From: Mya arenaria
Taxonomy: Eukaryota; Mollusca; Bivalvia; Myida; Myidae
Assembly (NCBI RefSeq): GCF_026914265.1
Contig: NC_069138.1
Location: 27,371,262-27,435,261, forward strand
DNA: 64,000 nucleotides
Direction: 5' to 3'
Shown: in pieces, positions 1 through 12,500 of the stretch
Layout of the letters: every line of letters begins with the position of its first letter
Position numbering within the stretch: position 1 is the first letter of the stretch
Notes under the pieces: model-generated
Seen by the model: the letters and a program-made list of their open reading frames with translations, nothing else
Databases searched by the model: none
What the model was told of the DNA's origin: nothing
Translations under genes and position numbers: made by a program

Positions 1-1345
1 TTGACTTAAGTTTGTAGATAAGAACTAATGGTATAGGTGATGTGAGAATGATCTCGTTAAGTCTTTAAAACCCCTTTTGGTATTGTGAGTTTTTTGCTCC
101 AGTCTTGTTCAGTTTAGCTTTTGAAGATTTTCAAAGTTACTGCAAAACAAGTCCAGCACGCTGTCTAGAAAGACTATGTCAAGCCCTGACCAGATATAAT
201 TTCTTGTCTTTTCAAATTACCAACTTGGCAATGGTTTTATCATAACAAAGGATATTGGTTTTAAAGAACATGTTAGTGTTTTTGTATGTGGAATGAAATA
301 TCATAAGTGGCACTAAATTGAACATAATTTATAGTTCTCATTGATATTACACATAGCCCCAAGTACATGTTGATCTAAGATTTAAGGCTTGGATGGAGTC
401 AGGGCAAGAAAAATGCATGTTAATACATTGTACTTTCCAACGCAAGAACTGTTTGTTTATTAAAGTAAATAAAGCAATCCCCACACCAAGGAACTGCATT
501 ATTGCTTAACCAGCTTAATTGACATTATGAGTTGGAGTTCAAATTGCTGCAATTAAAGGCACATCTAGTTTGCAGAATTATTCAAACTCTGATTTAGCAA
601 CCTTAATATAGTTATATGAACTACTTTTGCGAAACGAAAGCTTTTTTAGATTTACGAGGACGGGTGAAAAGTATTTGCCAAATGTACTGCAACACCTGTA
701 CCTGTTGCCTAGGAATCCAACAAATTCTTGGCACTCCAAATGTTACAGTACTATTCAATTTGGAGTGCCTGAAAAGAAAGCTTCTTGATTCTACATTCAA
801 CATCTTTTTTCTGTATGACATATTGGACCAGGAGAATCATGAACCTACAACCTTTTGCATCTATTGAGATAGGGAGCTATCAGGACAGTGACAGAGGACA
901 ATACAAGAATGGCCAACTGCTGCAATTATTGAGTTATCTAATGCATACAAATTAAGATGGAGAAAATAATTCTTAATTTTTCCAAACTACTTCCTTAAGC
1001 ATCTCTTATGTAGTTGTCTTTTACAATGATATTTCAAAGTTACAATGGCCCTGTGGGTTAAAGATGCTCTGTCCACGGGGTAACAGGTTTTGTTGTTCCT
1101 GCGTTTTGATCCAGGAGGTTTTATTTAACTCAAGTAGATTTTTGCAGATTTGGATTTCACAAGGCACAAGCCGAGTAAAATCAAAATCTACAAAAAAATA
1201 CCAGAATCAAATATGACATTCCGCCATATCCAGATCAAAACGCAGTACTAATAACCCTTTTATTATATACATTACTGATTAGATCACTTAGAAGCCACAT
1301 CTTTGCATAATAAATTTCATTTTAAGGATGCACTCATTGGTTTAA

Positions 1346-1393
1346 TGACGTCAATTTAATATTGCGCAACATACGTGTTATGACGTGACGTCA
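1346..1393. promoter_or_regulatory. Two CRE-like TGACGTCA palindromes
   Basis: Perfect TGACGTCA octamers lie at 1346-1353 and 1386-1393, the second inside a longer palindrome GTGACGTCAC. CREB/ATF factors are known to bind this octamer. No gene start is supported nearby, and similar 'atgacgtc' wording occurs around 40800-40860, so this could simply be part of a dispersed repeat. Confidence 0.25.
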
Positions 1394-3261
1394 CAAGAGT
1401 GGTATATGGCCATATTGCACTGGAGCGGAATATGGGTTAAAGTATTTTGTGATATGTATTGCATGTGGATTGATGATGGGTATATAATAAAATTATGTTT
1501 GGTATTCCATTATCACTAGCAGTGTGATGAACTGCTGACATCATATTATGAAATATGATGGTCAAAGTATTTAAAAGACATTTCAATATTTCATACTTTA
1601 AAAACGATATTCATCTCATCTTAGTCTACTCAACTTGCTTTGCTATATACAAAAGTCTGCAGCAGTAATATGAATAGCATTAGACAGAAGGCAGTGCCTA
1701 ATATTTATCAACAGCACTAAGTTATCATGGTAACATGTTATATGAATTGAATACCAAGCACAAATTAACAGGGATAAAATAATTATTCTCTTTTTAAATA
1801 AAAACTACTTCCTAATAACATTGTGTATGCAGTCTGACATAGGTGTACAATGTAGATGTCTTTTACAAAGATTGTTCAAAGTATGGCCCTGTGGTTTAAA
1901 GCTCCCCTGAAAAAGAGGTGACAGGTTTTCTATATAGTATATATAATTACATAATTGAAAATCTTCCCTGAAACTGCAAATAACAGACCTTTGATATAAA
2001 AGGATTTGATCAAATTAAAGAAGTATGTGTGCCCCCCCCCCCCCTACCCCCCTCACGCTACACACACTTAACTAAATTTTTCAAATTTCTTTTGCAGCTT
2101 GTAAGCAGTTTTAGTCTAAAGTTTAAGCTAGCCCATTAAACAGTGACCCCTTGTGATGTGAGCCGATTTTTTCAATGCTTAGAATATGGTTGTCAACATT
2201 CCCCTGAATGAAGCCCTAGTCCATCAGTGCTTTCAGCACTTTGATTATGATTTCGTCGTCATTCTGCTAAACAGAGAGCGCATTGAGACAAAAAATGGGT
2301 TAAAACGACATGAAAAGAAGTAGTTCTTTGGATTTTGCGGTCTTAAGACTACCTGCGCGCATGCGTAGATAGTCAAAAAATGGTAAAGTTCAAGAAGAAA
2401 AGAAAGAAACCATCTTTACAATACAACCTTCATTTACAGTCAATGAAATTCAGACAGGCAATCATTAAGTTCTAGACTTAATTATTAAGAATTTCAACTG
2501 TCCCGGGTGTTTAAAGGTCCGTACAAAATTTATAGTTATTAAGCATTCATTCATACCAGCCCCTGATGTAACTTACTATTGTCCAGAACCCATAAGAATC
2601 TAATTCACACCTTCATGTTATAATTGCATTCATCTAAATGTATGTCCAATAATTAAGAACAAGTCTAGCAGATGTCTGTAACGGATATTGCAAAGACTAT
2701 GAATTACCCACTAGAACATAATAATATATAGTAATTAGTATCTATGATTTCCACATGTGACCTTGCAGACAAATGCTTAAGCTTTTCATATTTCTTTATT
2801 AAATTTATTTCAGAAAAACATAAATAATAATTTTTGTTTTATAACTCTGTGACACAATGATTACTCTGACAGCCCATTATTAATAATTAAGATCTTTCTT
2901 CATGTCATCTAATTTTTACTTAAATTTCGGTGGCAGAAGTGTATCTGTGTTCTCATATCATATAACATTTTATTCAACATATATCTTATTAATCGTCAGA
3001 TTATCCATCAACATTTTCCCAAATGTGGGAGGGCATAATTATGTCACCTTTCTTTGACTGTTCTTGTTTAAGTTATTTCAAAAACATTTTTTGGGGAGGA
3101 ACCTTTAAGTAAGTATTATCTTTATATCCATCAACATTTCTACAACACGCTGAATTGATTTAACAGATTGAATGAATATTAAACATGTGAATTGCAAACT
3201 TATTATATACCTATGCGAAACCATTGGCTCAGAAACAAAATATATCATATATAGTCTCTGT

Positions 3262-3590
3262 TAAAGCTGCTCTCTCAAAGTTTGATTGACCAGTTTGACC
3301 ACATTTTCTTGTCTATGAATTAGGCTTTTTCTGCATTAGAGTCTGAAAAACAGTAATATAAGACTACTGACAAGAGATGTGATTGTTGTTTTTTTAATTA
3401 AAATTTGGAAAATGATGTTTTATGCCTATAATGAATGATTTACGCTTTAAGAAATTGGAAATTTTCTGCAGTTCTTCAACTAATTGTGATCTGTTTTATT
3501 GTTTTATCTTAAATGAGTTAAATTGAAGGCTGAGTCACAAAATGTAAAATAACGTCAGACCTGTCAATCTGTAGAAGACAGCTTTAATGT
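3262..3590. mobile_element. Decayed MITE copy, 'ctgcactctcacag' family
   Basis: The left end reads 'ttaaagctgctctctcaaag' and the right end 'caatctgtagaagacagctt', diverged versions of the terminal inverted repeats seen intact at 44478-44846. The interior holds the family's 'aagactactgacaagagatg' segment. Assigned by similarity to the better copies in this window. Confidence 0.45.
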
Positions 3591-4566
3591 TACATTCTAA
3601 AATTTAACAACACAAAACTGTGTTCTGGATTGCTGTAAAGAGTGGAACAAAAATCCCAAGACTGAAACAAGATAATAGCATAATTTATGACCGTCAAGTT
3701 TCAAAGCCCAAAGCCTCACAGTATTTACAGTTACATGCACAAATAATGATGTGTTAAATATGCACAAGACTGGCTGGGAATATACACAGTAAATGACTCA
3801 TTGCTTTGCTCATTATTATTCAGACAAAAATCTGGACTGTATAAACCAGTGTATATTTGAGACGGGTTTGTCAAATGACCAAAAACCTGGTAAACACATT
3901 GCTGGAAAACACTTAAGAACATACAATATAGTGTGCAAGGGATGGGGGGGGGGGCATTGTGTTCATAGACTATTGTGTAAGGGACTGCTTATCATGAATA
4001 GGGTCGGTCGGGGAAGTGGGGTATAAAATGTCCCAAATACTACCGGAAAACATTTGAAAATTCCTAGGGTAGGACTGTCATTGGAGGAGTGTATATTGAG
4101 TGAAACAGATGGCGGCAGTAGGAAAGACTGTAAAATGGTCTCACAAATGCTTGTTTTTAATAGGAACACACATTAAATTTCTGATTATTTATTTCGTGAG
4201 ACGAGGGGGTAGGGGAGGGTGGGGGTTCATTCTACATTGGGTGTAAGAAGGGTGTAGGAAGCCGGATGAGGAAGTAGAGGCTTAAAATGCCCCAAATCAA
4301 TTTGTGCAAGGGGGTGGAGGAGACTGGGGCTGTCACTGGAGGGCCTGGCGCTATATCAAGTTTGAGGTGTGGGGGTTTCGGAAATATATCCAGAGATGGA
4401 GTGCTATAAAAGGATATTTTTCTTATCATATACATCATTGTGTGAGGAGGCTTGAGCTCTCAAGAGAGAGCTTAATCAAATGCTATTTTATTAACTAAAT
4501 GTTTTTCCTTTCACCAAATTTAATGTGTGAGTAGGGTATGGTCGGATATTGTCAGAAAGTTTGATG

Positions 4567-5477
4567 TTAAAGCGGCACCCTCATAGATTGAATGTTATAG
4601 CAACTTTTTATTTCTTGTCTTGGAATCAGTATGTTTTACTTAAATGTTGAGGGCTTCCATTTAGAATGCCCTATTCAACTTACTTTTTGTAAAATTGTAT
4701 GCATGAATATAAGTACAAAACGGCTTTTATAAATACTTGTTCCAATATCTCTTCATTTTACTATATGCTTTTATTTCCGGGCCACAGGCTCATTGTTATG
4801 TTTTTTAAATATTCTGTATGTTTGTTCATCATGTCAAAAAATAGCTCATTCTTGTTAACATATACCTGACGTTAATTAATATTCTTTTATCTTGTATATG
4901 GTAACTTGGAATTATGCACTTCCTGTCAATCAATTTTGGAAGTTTTTCACCATAGTTTGAAAGATTTAAGTCTTTTTTGGCAACTATAACATGCCAATTT
5001 CACCGATTTATATCATAATAATTAATTTTACTTGTAAACTGATTGAAATTTTGAGCATAAAAGTAATATTGACACCAGGTTTTGATATTTTGAACTTCCA
5101 AGCTTTCAATTTCAAAAGTTTTCTTCACATTTATGGAAGTTTTTGTACGTCCAATGAATCAATTTTGGAATCCATTTCTAAGTCCTGAGTCATATACTTT
5201 AAAACTTCCTTTAACAGAAGCCCTGAATGTTTGGACACCGATAGTTGAAGACTGCTGACAAAAGATCGGATTGCAGGTTATCATATCAATGTTTATTATT
5301 TATATATGCAATTAGACACTAATTTCTTAAAGCATTTGAACGCTTTTATCCATTAAACATCAATTTATAATCATAAATAAGAAAACAATTGGTTTTAAGA
5401 CAATGACTGTACTGATTCTGAGACAAACATTAAGAAAGTTGTCAAAACAGTCAATCTGTGAGGGTGCAGTTTTAAGA
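4567..5477. mobile_element. MITE copy of the 'ctgcactctcacag' family, probably split by an insertion
   Basis: The left end at 4567 ('ttaaagcggcaccctcatag', then 'tttcttgtcttggaat') and the right end at about 5440-5477 ('gtcaatctgtgagggtgcag') match the family's two ends. The characteristic interior 'gactgctgacaaaagatcgg' is only reached at about 5251. The extra ~550 bases between suggest a nested insertion, but its limits are not visible. Confidence 0.35.
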
Positions 5478-5833
5478 CGGAATATGATGTTTAAACAACA
5501 TCTGGATATGTTTTTTAGATATTTTTTAAACACAGTTTGGAGAGTTATAGTTTGAGGGAGTGGGGTTCTATGGGGTGGGGAGGGGGGAGGGTTAACAACG
5601 CACAGACACCTGTGGTGCATACCAGACAACCAGAAACGATTGACAGGTCATATTTGAGTACGTTCATGTTTCAATTTGACCTATTTGAAGCAAAAATATA
5701 AATTGTAACAACATGATGTTTATAATGGGTGTAAGTTAATTCAATCAAATGGAAATCTCCCTTAAATTCCTCTAATCGTCGAGTATTCATCGCATGCTGT
5801 GACGAATCTTGCATATTTCACGGCCATTACTCG

Positions 5834-6792
5834 ATGATCATTGACCGCCGTATGCGCATGCGCAGTATGGTAAGTATGACACATTTCACGGGTCTTAAGA
5901 ATTTCATGCCACAACCGTCCTCTGCATCCTCATCCGATAAAAAAAATCCTTACGTTAGTTTTGCGTTAAAAATGTGTAACAATTTGTTATTGAAAAGCGC
6001 GATAGCAGAGGAAACGCTCACAGATATTGAATTTACAAACGAGCGCATTATCTTCGAGCTTGTGGTACATATAAATTATATTCCGCTTAATTACTCAAAG
6101 GACTCTCACTCACAGAATAGAAGTAGCTATGCCGATGCGACTTTCGCGCCAACAAAGGTTACGGGAAGCGTGGATTGCCCGGAGAACGGCACGGTGCTGC
6201 AAACGATTGGCTTACATACTATAGCTCGCTATGACATGTTATCTATCTGTGTCTTCATGGCGGACGGCCAGGAAACGATGTTGCATCATGCCGAATTCGC
6301 ATTCAAAGCGGACATGCGCAATCGCTACCTTGTCGAGTTCCCGCTTTTATTGGAAACAACGATAACTCTTTTGAGTTTGATATTTACCCCGATAGCAAAA
6401 TCTTAAACTACACCAAAAGTCAGTGGCTACATTCAAGCAAACTTCTGGAACGAAAATAGCAATATTTGACCGGAAGCTTTCGGGTACAGGCTATTATACT
6501 ATATGACGGATCCAATTCATGACAGCATGTTTGGCTACAAGATTTGGACATTATTGACCAAAGCAACATGTTCTCAGTTATGAAAATCAAGGTCGACCGG
6601 TGCTGGAAGCTCTCTGAATACAGAACGCCTCAGCTACCGAAGCGCCAGAGTATTCCATGTTGACTAAACCCACTATATCGAGGGGAGAAAAATTGCACGT
6701 GGGAATGGCATGTGGGACTCGCCCGAGCAGCAGTTCTGTCTGGTCGTCAACGAAAGGGAAACTAACAAATTGGGTGTGTAGAAGAAAATAAA
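5834..6792 (+). pseudogene. Frameshifted coding-like sequence of unknown family
   Basis: A 190-codon frame runs from 5834 to 6406. Coding-looking peptides then continue in other frames: one contains FKQTSGTKIAIFDRKLSGTG (about 6425-6480), another TDPIHDSMFGYKIWTLLTKA (about 6504-6570), and a third begins after that, each broken by a stop or frameshift. Base composition is more GC-rich than the flanks. An AATAAA follows at 6787-6792. No introns are evident, so a decayed single-exon or retrocopied gene is the simplest reading. I do not recognise the family and infer no function. It could instead be a degraded transposon gene. Confidence 0.35.
5853..5864. promoter_or_regulatory. NRF1-type palindrome TGCGCATGCGCA
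   Basis: A perfect 12-base palindrome matching the known NRF1 (nuclear respiratory factor 1) consensus sits at the start of the decayed coding-like stretch at 5834-6792, in a locally CpG-rich patch of otherwise AT-rich DNA. A perfect-looking splice donor (ATG|GTAAGT, GT at 5870-5871) follows. It may mark an old promoter/first exon; no transcript evidence. Confidence 0.3.
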
Positions 6793-7137
6793 TGGCTTAA
6801 AGGCCTAGTTTAGGAAATGTTTGACATGCCAATCCCCTGCTGTGCATCTCCTGCCAATTGCACTGATGTAACAGTAGGGGTCAATTTCCTGTTCATTTGT
6901 TTATCGATTCAGGGCCATTTACGGTCCATTTCTATAAAAAAAACTCCAAAACTGCACAGCAAGATATCCAGAGAATTCAGACAAAATTAGGCAATTAGAT
7001 TTTTATTTTTTTTGCCGCGGGAGGGGGGGGGGGCGGTCACTTATAGAAGGATTATACTAGACCTTTAAGAAGGAATTCGGTCTCCACCTTGACCGTTATC
7101 CGTAAGTCCTCGGCAGTAGGAACATGGGGGAAACCCC
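6793..7137. other. Non-coding stretch with a diverged dispersed repeat
   Basis: About 6798-7070 begins 'aaaggcctagttta' and ends 'tatactagaccttt', resembling in outline the ~200-base element at 46868-47060 with 'actagac' ends. A 12-base G run lies at about 7023-7034. No gene is seen. Confidence 0.3.
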
Positions 7138-7140
7138 ACG

Positions 7141-7515
7141 CATTCGGAGTTCCTCGGCCATTTTATCGAAAATAACCTCGGATGTATTTGTACGGTTTAC
7201 ATACTCAAAAAGCGGTATGTTTAAGTCCGCTGCAAGTAGATCGCGTAGTAATTTTATTTAGCAGTTAAACTTAAAGACTTAACTCTTGTGAATCTTAATT
7301 ATGTTTCCAATAATATACTTCACTGGCAATTAATTTGAACTTAGATCAACAAATAAAACTCTTAAACACTACATTTAATTAATGATATAATTCAATAATT
7401 TACGATCTACTTCAACTGATGTACCGGCATTCATCCGAGGTAGTTTTCGATAAAAATGGCCCAGGAGTTCCGAATGAGGTTGTTTTCGATAAAAATGACC
7501 GAGGAGTTCCGAATG
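7141..7515. repeat. Inverted repeat pair with a duplicated right arm
   Basis: The left arm 7141-7184 is the reverse complement, with a few mismatches, of the right arm 7432-7476; the right-arm core ('ttttcgataaaaatg' to 'aggagttccgaatg') is repeated directly at 7477-7515. The arms enclose ~250 AT-rich bases. This is the architecture of a foldback or TIR element with a partly duplicated end. The family is not identified. Confidence 0.5.
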
Positions 7516-7626
7516 ACGACCTACGGTCACCCAGTTGATAATATCCGTATCAAGATTCACTTCCCCTTCAATATATTTATCAAGATACTTTTATCAGTAA
7601 AACACGACACATTGACAACAGTCCCT

Positions 7627-7835
7627 GGATATCCACACATCACCAAAATCAGTCATTGGTAACATATTTTAACATTTGTCACTTTGATATCATATAAGCA
7701 ACAGATTGTATATTATATATATACATACCATAAAATAATGATTTTTCATAACACTAACAATCTGTTGCTTATATGATATCAAAGTGACAAATGTTAAAAT
7801 ATGTTACCAATGACTGATTTTGGTGGTGTGGATAT

Positions 7836-7838
<3 letters not shown>
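7627..7838. repeat. Long near-perfect hairpin (82-base arms, 47-base loop)
   Basis: The left arm 7627-7709 and right arm 7757-7838 are reverse complements over about 82 bases, with one small difference near the outer end (GATGTGTGG against GGTGTGG). Arms start and end in the palindrome GGATATCC. The loop 7710-7756 is AT-rich. A (TA)n tract follows at once. The near-identity suggests recent origin or ongoing arm correction. Likely a foldback/MITE-type element. Confidence 0.7.

Positions 7839-7902
<64 letters not shown>
7837..7902. repeat. (TA)n microsatellite
   Basis: About 65 bases of uninterrupted TA dinucleotides directly abut the right arm of the hairpin at 7757-7838. Confidence 0.95.
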
Positions 7903-7905
<3 letters not shown>

Positions 7906-8147
7906 TTAGTACATCGAGAAATATGAAATGTATACATTATAAAGACAAAATTTGCATGGTTTTTCTCATCGTGTTGGTGGAGGTAACACTTTCATTGACA
8001 AATGAAGGTTGCGAGGATACTAGTGAACTCTTAGCTTAGTTGACAAATGGTAACTACCAAGTAAACCTACGTACTTTGCACGTACTTCTGTCTATAACGG
8101 AATGTTATACTATGAGCGCACATCCGCCGCCTACAGCAGACTGTTAC
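7903..8147 (-). mobile_element. Possible LTR-retrotransposon 3' end (polypurine tract plus LTR start)
   Basis: Read on the minus strand, 8161-8148 is purine-rich (GGAGGGGAAAGTAA) and is followed at 8147 by TGTAACAG, the order expected of a polypurine tract and the start of a 3' LTR of the Ty3/gypsy type. The upstream side (8160-8340) is GC-rich compared with its surroundings. No LTR end, second LTR or pol coding sequence was found, so this is a weak call and the lower boundary is arbitrary. Confidence 0.25.
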
Positions 8148-8339
8148 ATTACTTTCCCCTCCGAGCAGACTCGCCCCGAGGCTTGATATGGGAAACTCAT
8201 GGGTAAAGCAACTCCGGTCCGGCAATTGTCAATACCCCACCGCTGCCGCTGACGTGCGACGTCAATAAAAACCAACAGATCCCTTCAGAGAAAAGCATGC
8301 TCGACCCTGAAGGGGTCCACTGGTCTTTATAACCAGAAA

Positions 8340-9599
8340 ACACTTTGTTTCCTAGGTTCGTTTTGATTTCGACTTGTCAAAAACGTACCAGTATCAAATT
8401 ATAAAATCAAATTGCCTTATAATTTAAGATAGTGTTCATATGTATGACCAATATCATTATCGATTAAGATATAGTGTAAAGGGCGAAACTGATTTTAAAC
8501 AAAAGAAATCATGCTATAACAATACACGGGGTTTTGAATAGCATTAAGACTTTAAATGTCTATCTGTCTTTCTTTGAAACCTGACACCAAGTTCTAGTTG
8601 TTAAACGCAGTCATAACAAAAGTCGTAGTGTTTTATTTTATCTTTTATCTATGGACATCATTTAAACTTCTTATTTTTAAAATGTCTTACAGCGTTAACT
8701 TTGCGATATTTTGGATTTTAATGCGCATTTATTGTAAGTATCGAAATTTTCAATTCATAATAATAGAAAAAAAATAAGCACAAACGCCACAACGCATTAT
8801 TAAATATGCGCTCTTATTCCCAAATAAGATTACCAAAATTAATAAAGTTGTTTTAATTTATCAAAAAGGATGAAAAAATGTCGAAAACAATGATTTTTAT
8901 GAAGGATACCGAGTTTAAATTGAAGGAAATGAGCATAAAACTTGGTATTTCTACCTTATGAGACTATAGTAGACCGCAGTAAATCTTTTAGCATTCACCA
9001 ATCATTTAATATTTTTGCACTTTCAGCTATTATATACACGTTTACAATCTTGTTATCAGTAATGGCTATTTTCCATAAATGCCTTATTTAGTATGTCGTT
9101 AAAGGTATATAAGTCAAAACTGATATTTGTTATACATGTGTATGCATTGATTTTGAATAAGAGTGTCACTTTAATTCAGTCCAAAATCATTACGCTAACC
9201 TTCACAACTGCTTACTTTTAACGTACAATTGACTATAAATACTACAATTAAGAATATAAATTTATATACTTATTAGATCGAATTTGGTATAAACAGTATT
9301 CATTTTTTATAACAAATAAACATTGAGAACATACACATATGATATATAGAATTGAGGAGAAAGCCATCGGCTTTTATGAAACCTATTTTCTATCTTCTGT
9401 AAACAATACTAAAACAAATGAATTAATTCCAGCAAAACACGTATATACTGTGTAAATTGGTATATCGATAGTTAGAGAAAATGAAAAAAAAATGAATTAT
9501 TAAATATGTTTAACATATGAGGAACTATATATGTCAGTATAAATCTGGTTAGAGAGATAATAAGTAAAATTTAAGAAGCTAATACAAATTTGGATGAAG
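8340..9599. other. AT-rich spacer before satellite array 1
   Basis: No open frame, RNA gene or clear repeat is seen. The composition is strongly AT-rich with short A/T runs. Confidence 0.55.
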
Positions 9600-12500
9600 C
9601 CTACTATCGCTTCCATTAAACAGCCATATACTTATCAGATCGAATATGTGTTAGGCTTACCACCGCTTACATTGAACAGCCAAATCCTTATCAGATCGAA
9701 TATGTGTTAGGCTTACCATTGCTTCCATTACATAGCCATATACTTATCAGATCTAATATGTGTTAAGCTTACCAACGCTTCTATTGAACAGCCATATACT
9801 TATCATCGCTTCCATTAAACAGCCAAATACTTATCAGATCGAATATGTGTTAGGCTTACCATCGCTTCCATTAAACAACCATATACTTATCAGATCGAAT
9901 ATGTGTTAAGGTTACCATCGCATCCATTAAACAGCCATATACTTATCAGATCGAATATGTGTTAAGCTTACCATTGTTTCCATTAAACAGCCATATACTT
10001 ACCATTGTTTCCATTAAACAGCCATATACTTATCAGATCGAATATGTGTTAAGCTTACCATCGCTTCCATTAAACAGCCATATACTTATCATATCGAATT
10101 TGTGTTAAGCTTACCATTGCTTCTGTTAAACAGCCATATACTTATCAGATCGAATATGTGTTAAGCCTACCAATGCTTCCATTAAGCAGCTATATACTTA
10201 CCATTGCTTCCATTAAACAGCATGTACTTATCAGATCGAATTTGTGTTAAGTCTACCATCGCTTCCAATAAACAGCCATATACTTACCATTGCTTCCATT
10301 AAACAGCCATATACTTATCAGATCGAATGTGTGTTAAGCTTACCATCGCTTCCATTAAACAGCCATATACTTATCATCGCTTCCATTAAACAGCCATATA
10401 CTTATCAGATCTAATATGTGTTAAGCCTGCCATTGCTTCCATTAAACAGCCATATACTAATCAGATCGATTATGTGTTAAGCCTACCATTGCTTCCATTA
10501 AACAGCCATATACTTACCATTGCTTCCATTAAACAGCCATATACTTATCAGATCGATTATGTGTTAAGCTTATCATCGCTTCCATTAAACAGCCATATAC
10601 TTATCATCGCTTCCATTAAACAGCCATATACTTATCAGATCTAATATGTGTTAAGCTTACCAACGCTTCAATTGAACAGCCATATACGTATCATCACTTC
10701 CATTAAACAGTTATATACTTATTAGATCGAATATGTGTTAAGCTTACCATTGCTTCCATTAAACAGCATATACTTATCAGATCGAACATGTGTTAAGCTT
10801 ACCATTGCTTCCATTAAACAGCATATACTTATCATATCGAATTTGTGTTAAGCTTACCATTGCTTCTGTTAAACAGCCATATACATATCAGATCGAATAT
10901 GTGTTAAGCCTACCAATGCTTCCATTAAGCAGCCATATACTTACCATTGCTTCCATTAAACAGCATGTACTTATCAGATCGAATTTGTGTTAAGTCTACC
11001 ATCGCTTCCAATAAACAGCCATATACTTACCATTGCTTCCATTAAACAGCCATATACTTATCAGATCGAATGTGTGTTAAGCTTACCATCGCTTCCATTA
11101 AACAGCCATATACTTATCATCGCTTCCATTAAACAGCCATATACTTATCAGATCTAATATGTGTTAAGCCTGCCATTGCTTCCATTAAACAGCCATATAC
11201 TAATCAGATCGATTATGTGTTAAGCCTACCATTGCTTCCATTAAACAGCCATATACTTACCATTGCTTCCATTAAACAGCCATATACTTATCAGATCGAT
11301 TATGTGTTAAGCTTATCATCGCTTCCATTAAACAGCCATATACTTATCATCGCTTCCATTAAACAGCCATATACTTATCATCGCTTCCATTAAACAGCAA
11401 TATACTTACCATTGCTTCCATTAAACAGCCATATACTTATCAGATCGATTATGTGTTAAGCTTATCATCGCTTCCATTAAACAGCCATATACTTATCATC
11501 GCTTCCATTAAACAGCCATATACTTATCAGATCTAATATGTGTTAAGCCTGCCATTGCTTCCATTAAACAGCCATATACTAATCAGATCGATTATGTGTT
11601 AAGCCTACCATTGCTTCCATTAAACAGCCATATACTTACCATTGCTTCCATTAATCAGCCATATACTTATCAGATCGATTATGTGTTAAGCTTATCATCG
11701 CTTCCATTAAACAGCCATATACTTATCATCGCTTCCATTAAACAGCCATATACTTATCAGATCTAATATGTGTTAAGCTTACCAACGCTTCAATTGAACA
11801 GCCATATACTTATCATCGCTTCCATTAAACAGCCATATACTTATTAGATCGAATATGTGTTAAGCTTACCATTGCTTTCATTAAACAGCATATACTTATC
11901 AGATCGAATTTGTGTTAAGCTTACCATCGCTTCCATTAAACAGCCATATTCTTATCAGATCGAACATGTGTTAAGCTTACCATTGCTTCCATTAAACAGC
12001 ATATACTTATCAGATCGAATTAGTGTTAAGCTTACCATTGCTTCCATTAAACAGCCATATACTTTTCAGATCGAATATGTGTTAAGCTAACCATCGCTTT
12101 TATTAAACAGCCATATACTTATCAGATCGAATATGTGTTAAGCCTACCATTGTTTCCATTAAACAGCCATCTATTTACTATTGCTTCCATTAAACAGCAT
12201 ATACTTATCAGATCGAATTTGTGTTAAGCCTACCATTTCTTCCATTAAACAGCCATATACTTATCAGATCGAATATGTGTTAAGCCATTAAACAGCCATA
12301 TACTTACCATTGGTTCCATTAAACAGCCATATACTTATCAGATCGAATATGTATTAAGCTTACCATCGCTTCCATTGAACAGCCATATACTTATTATCGC
12401 TTCCATTTAACAGACATATACTTATCAGATCTAATATGTGTTAAGCTTACCAACGCTTCTATTGAGCAGCCATATACTTATCATCGCTTCCAGTAAACAG

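Larger units (their letters stand above)
1..5833. other. AT-rich intergenic region without a supported gene
   Basis: No open frame here has coding-like composition or splice-site support; frames of 60-90 codons are scattered and look random. Visible structure: two diverged copies of a ~150-base dispersed repeat (about 945-1090 and 1763-1935, sharing 'atggccctgtggnttaaag' and 'aacaggtttt'), decayed MITE copies (listed separately), and a diverged tandem duplication at about 4008-4105 and 4266-4370 that shares 'taaaatgncccaaat' and 'ctgtcaytggagg'. Homopolymer C at 2033-2044 and G-rich patches around 3943-3954 and 4205-4225. Confidence 0.6.
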
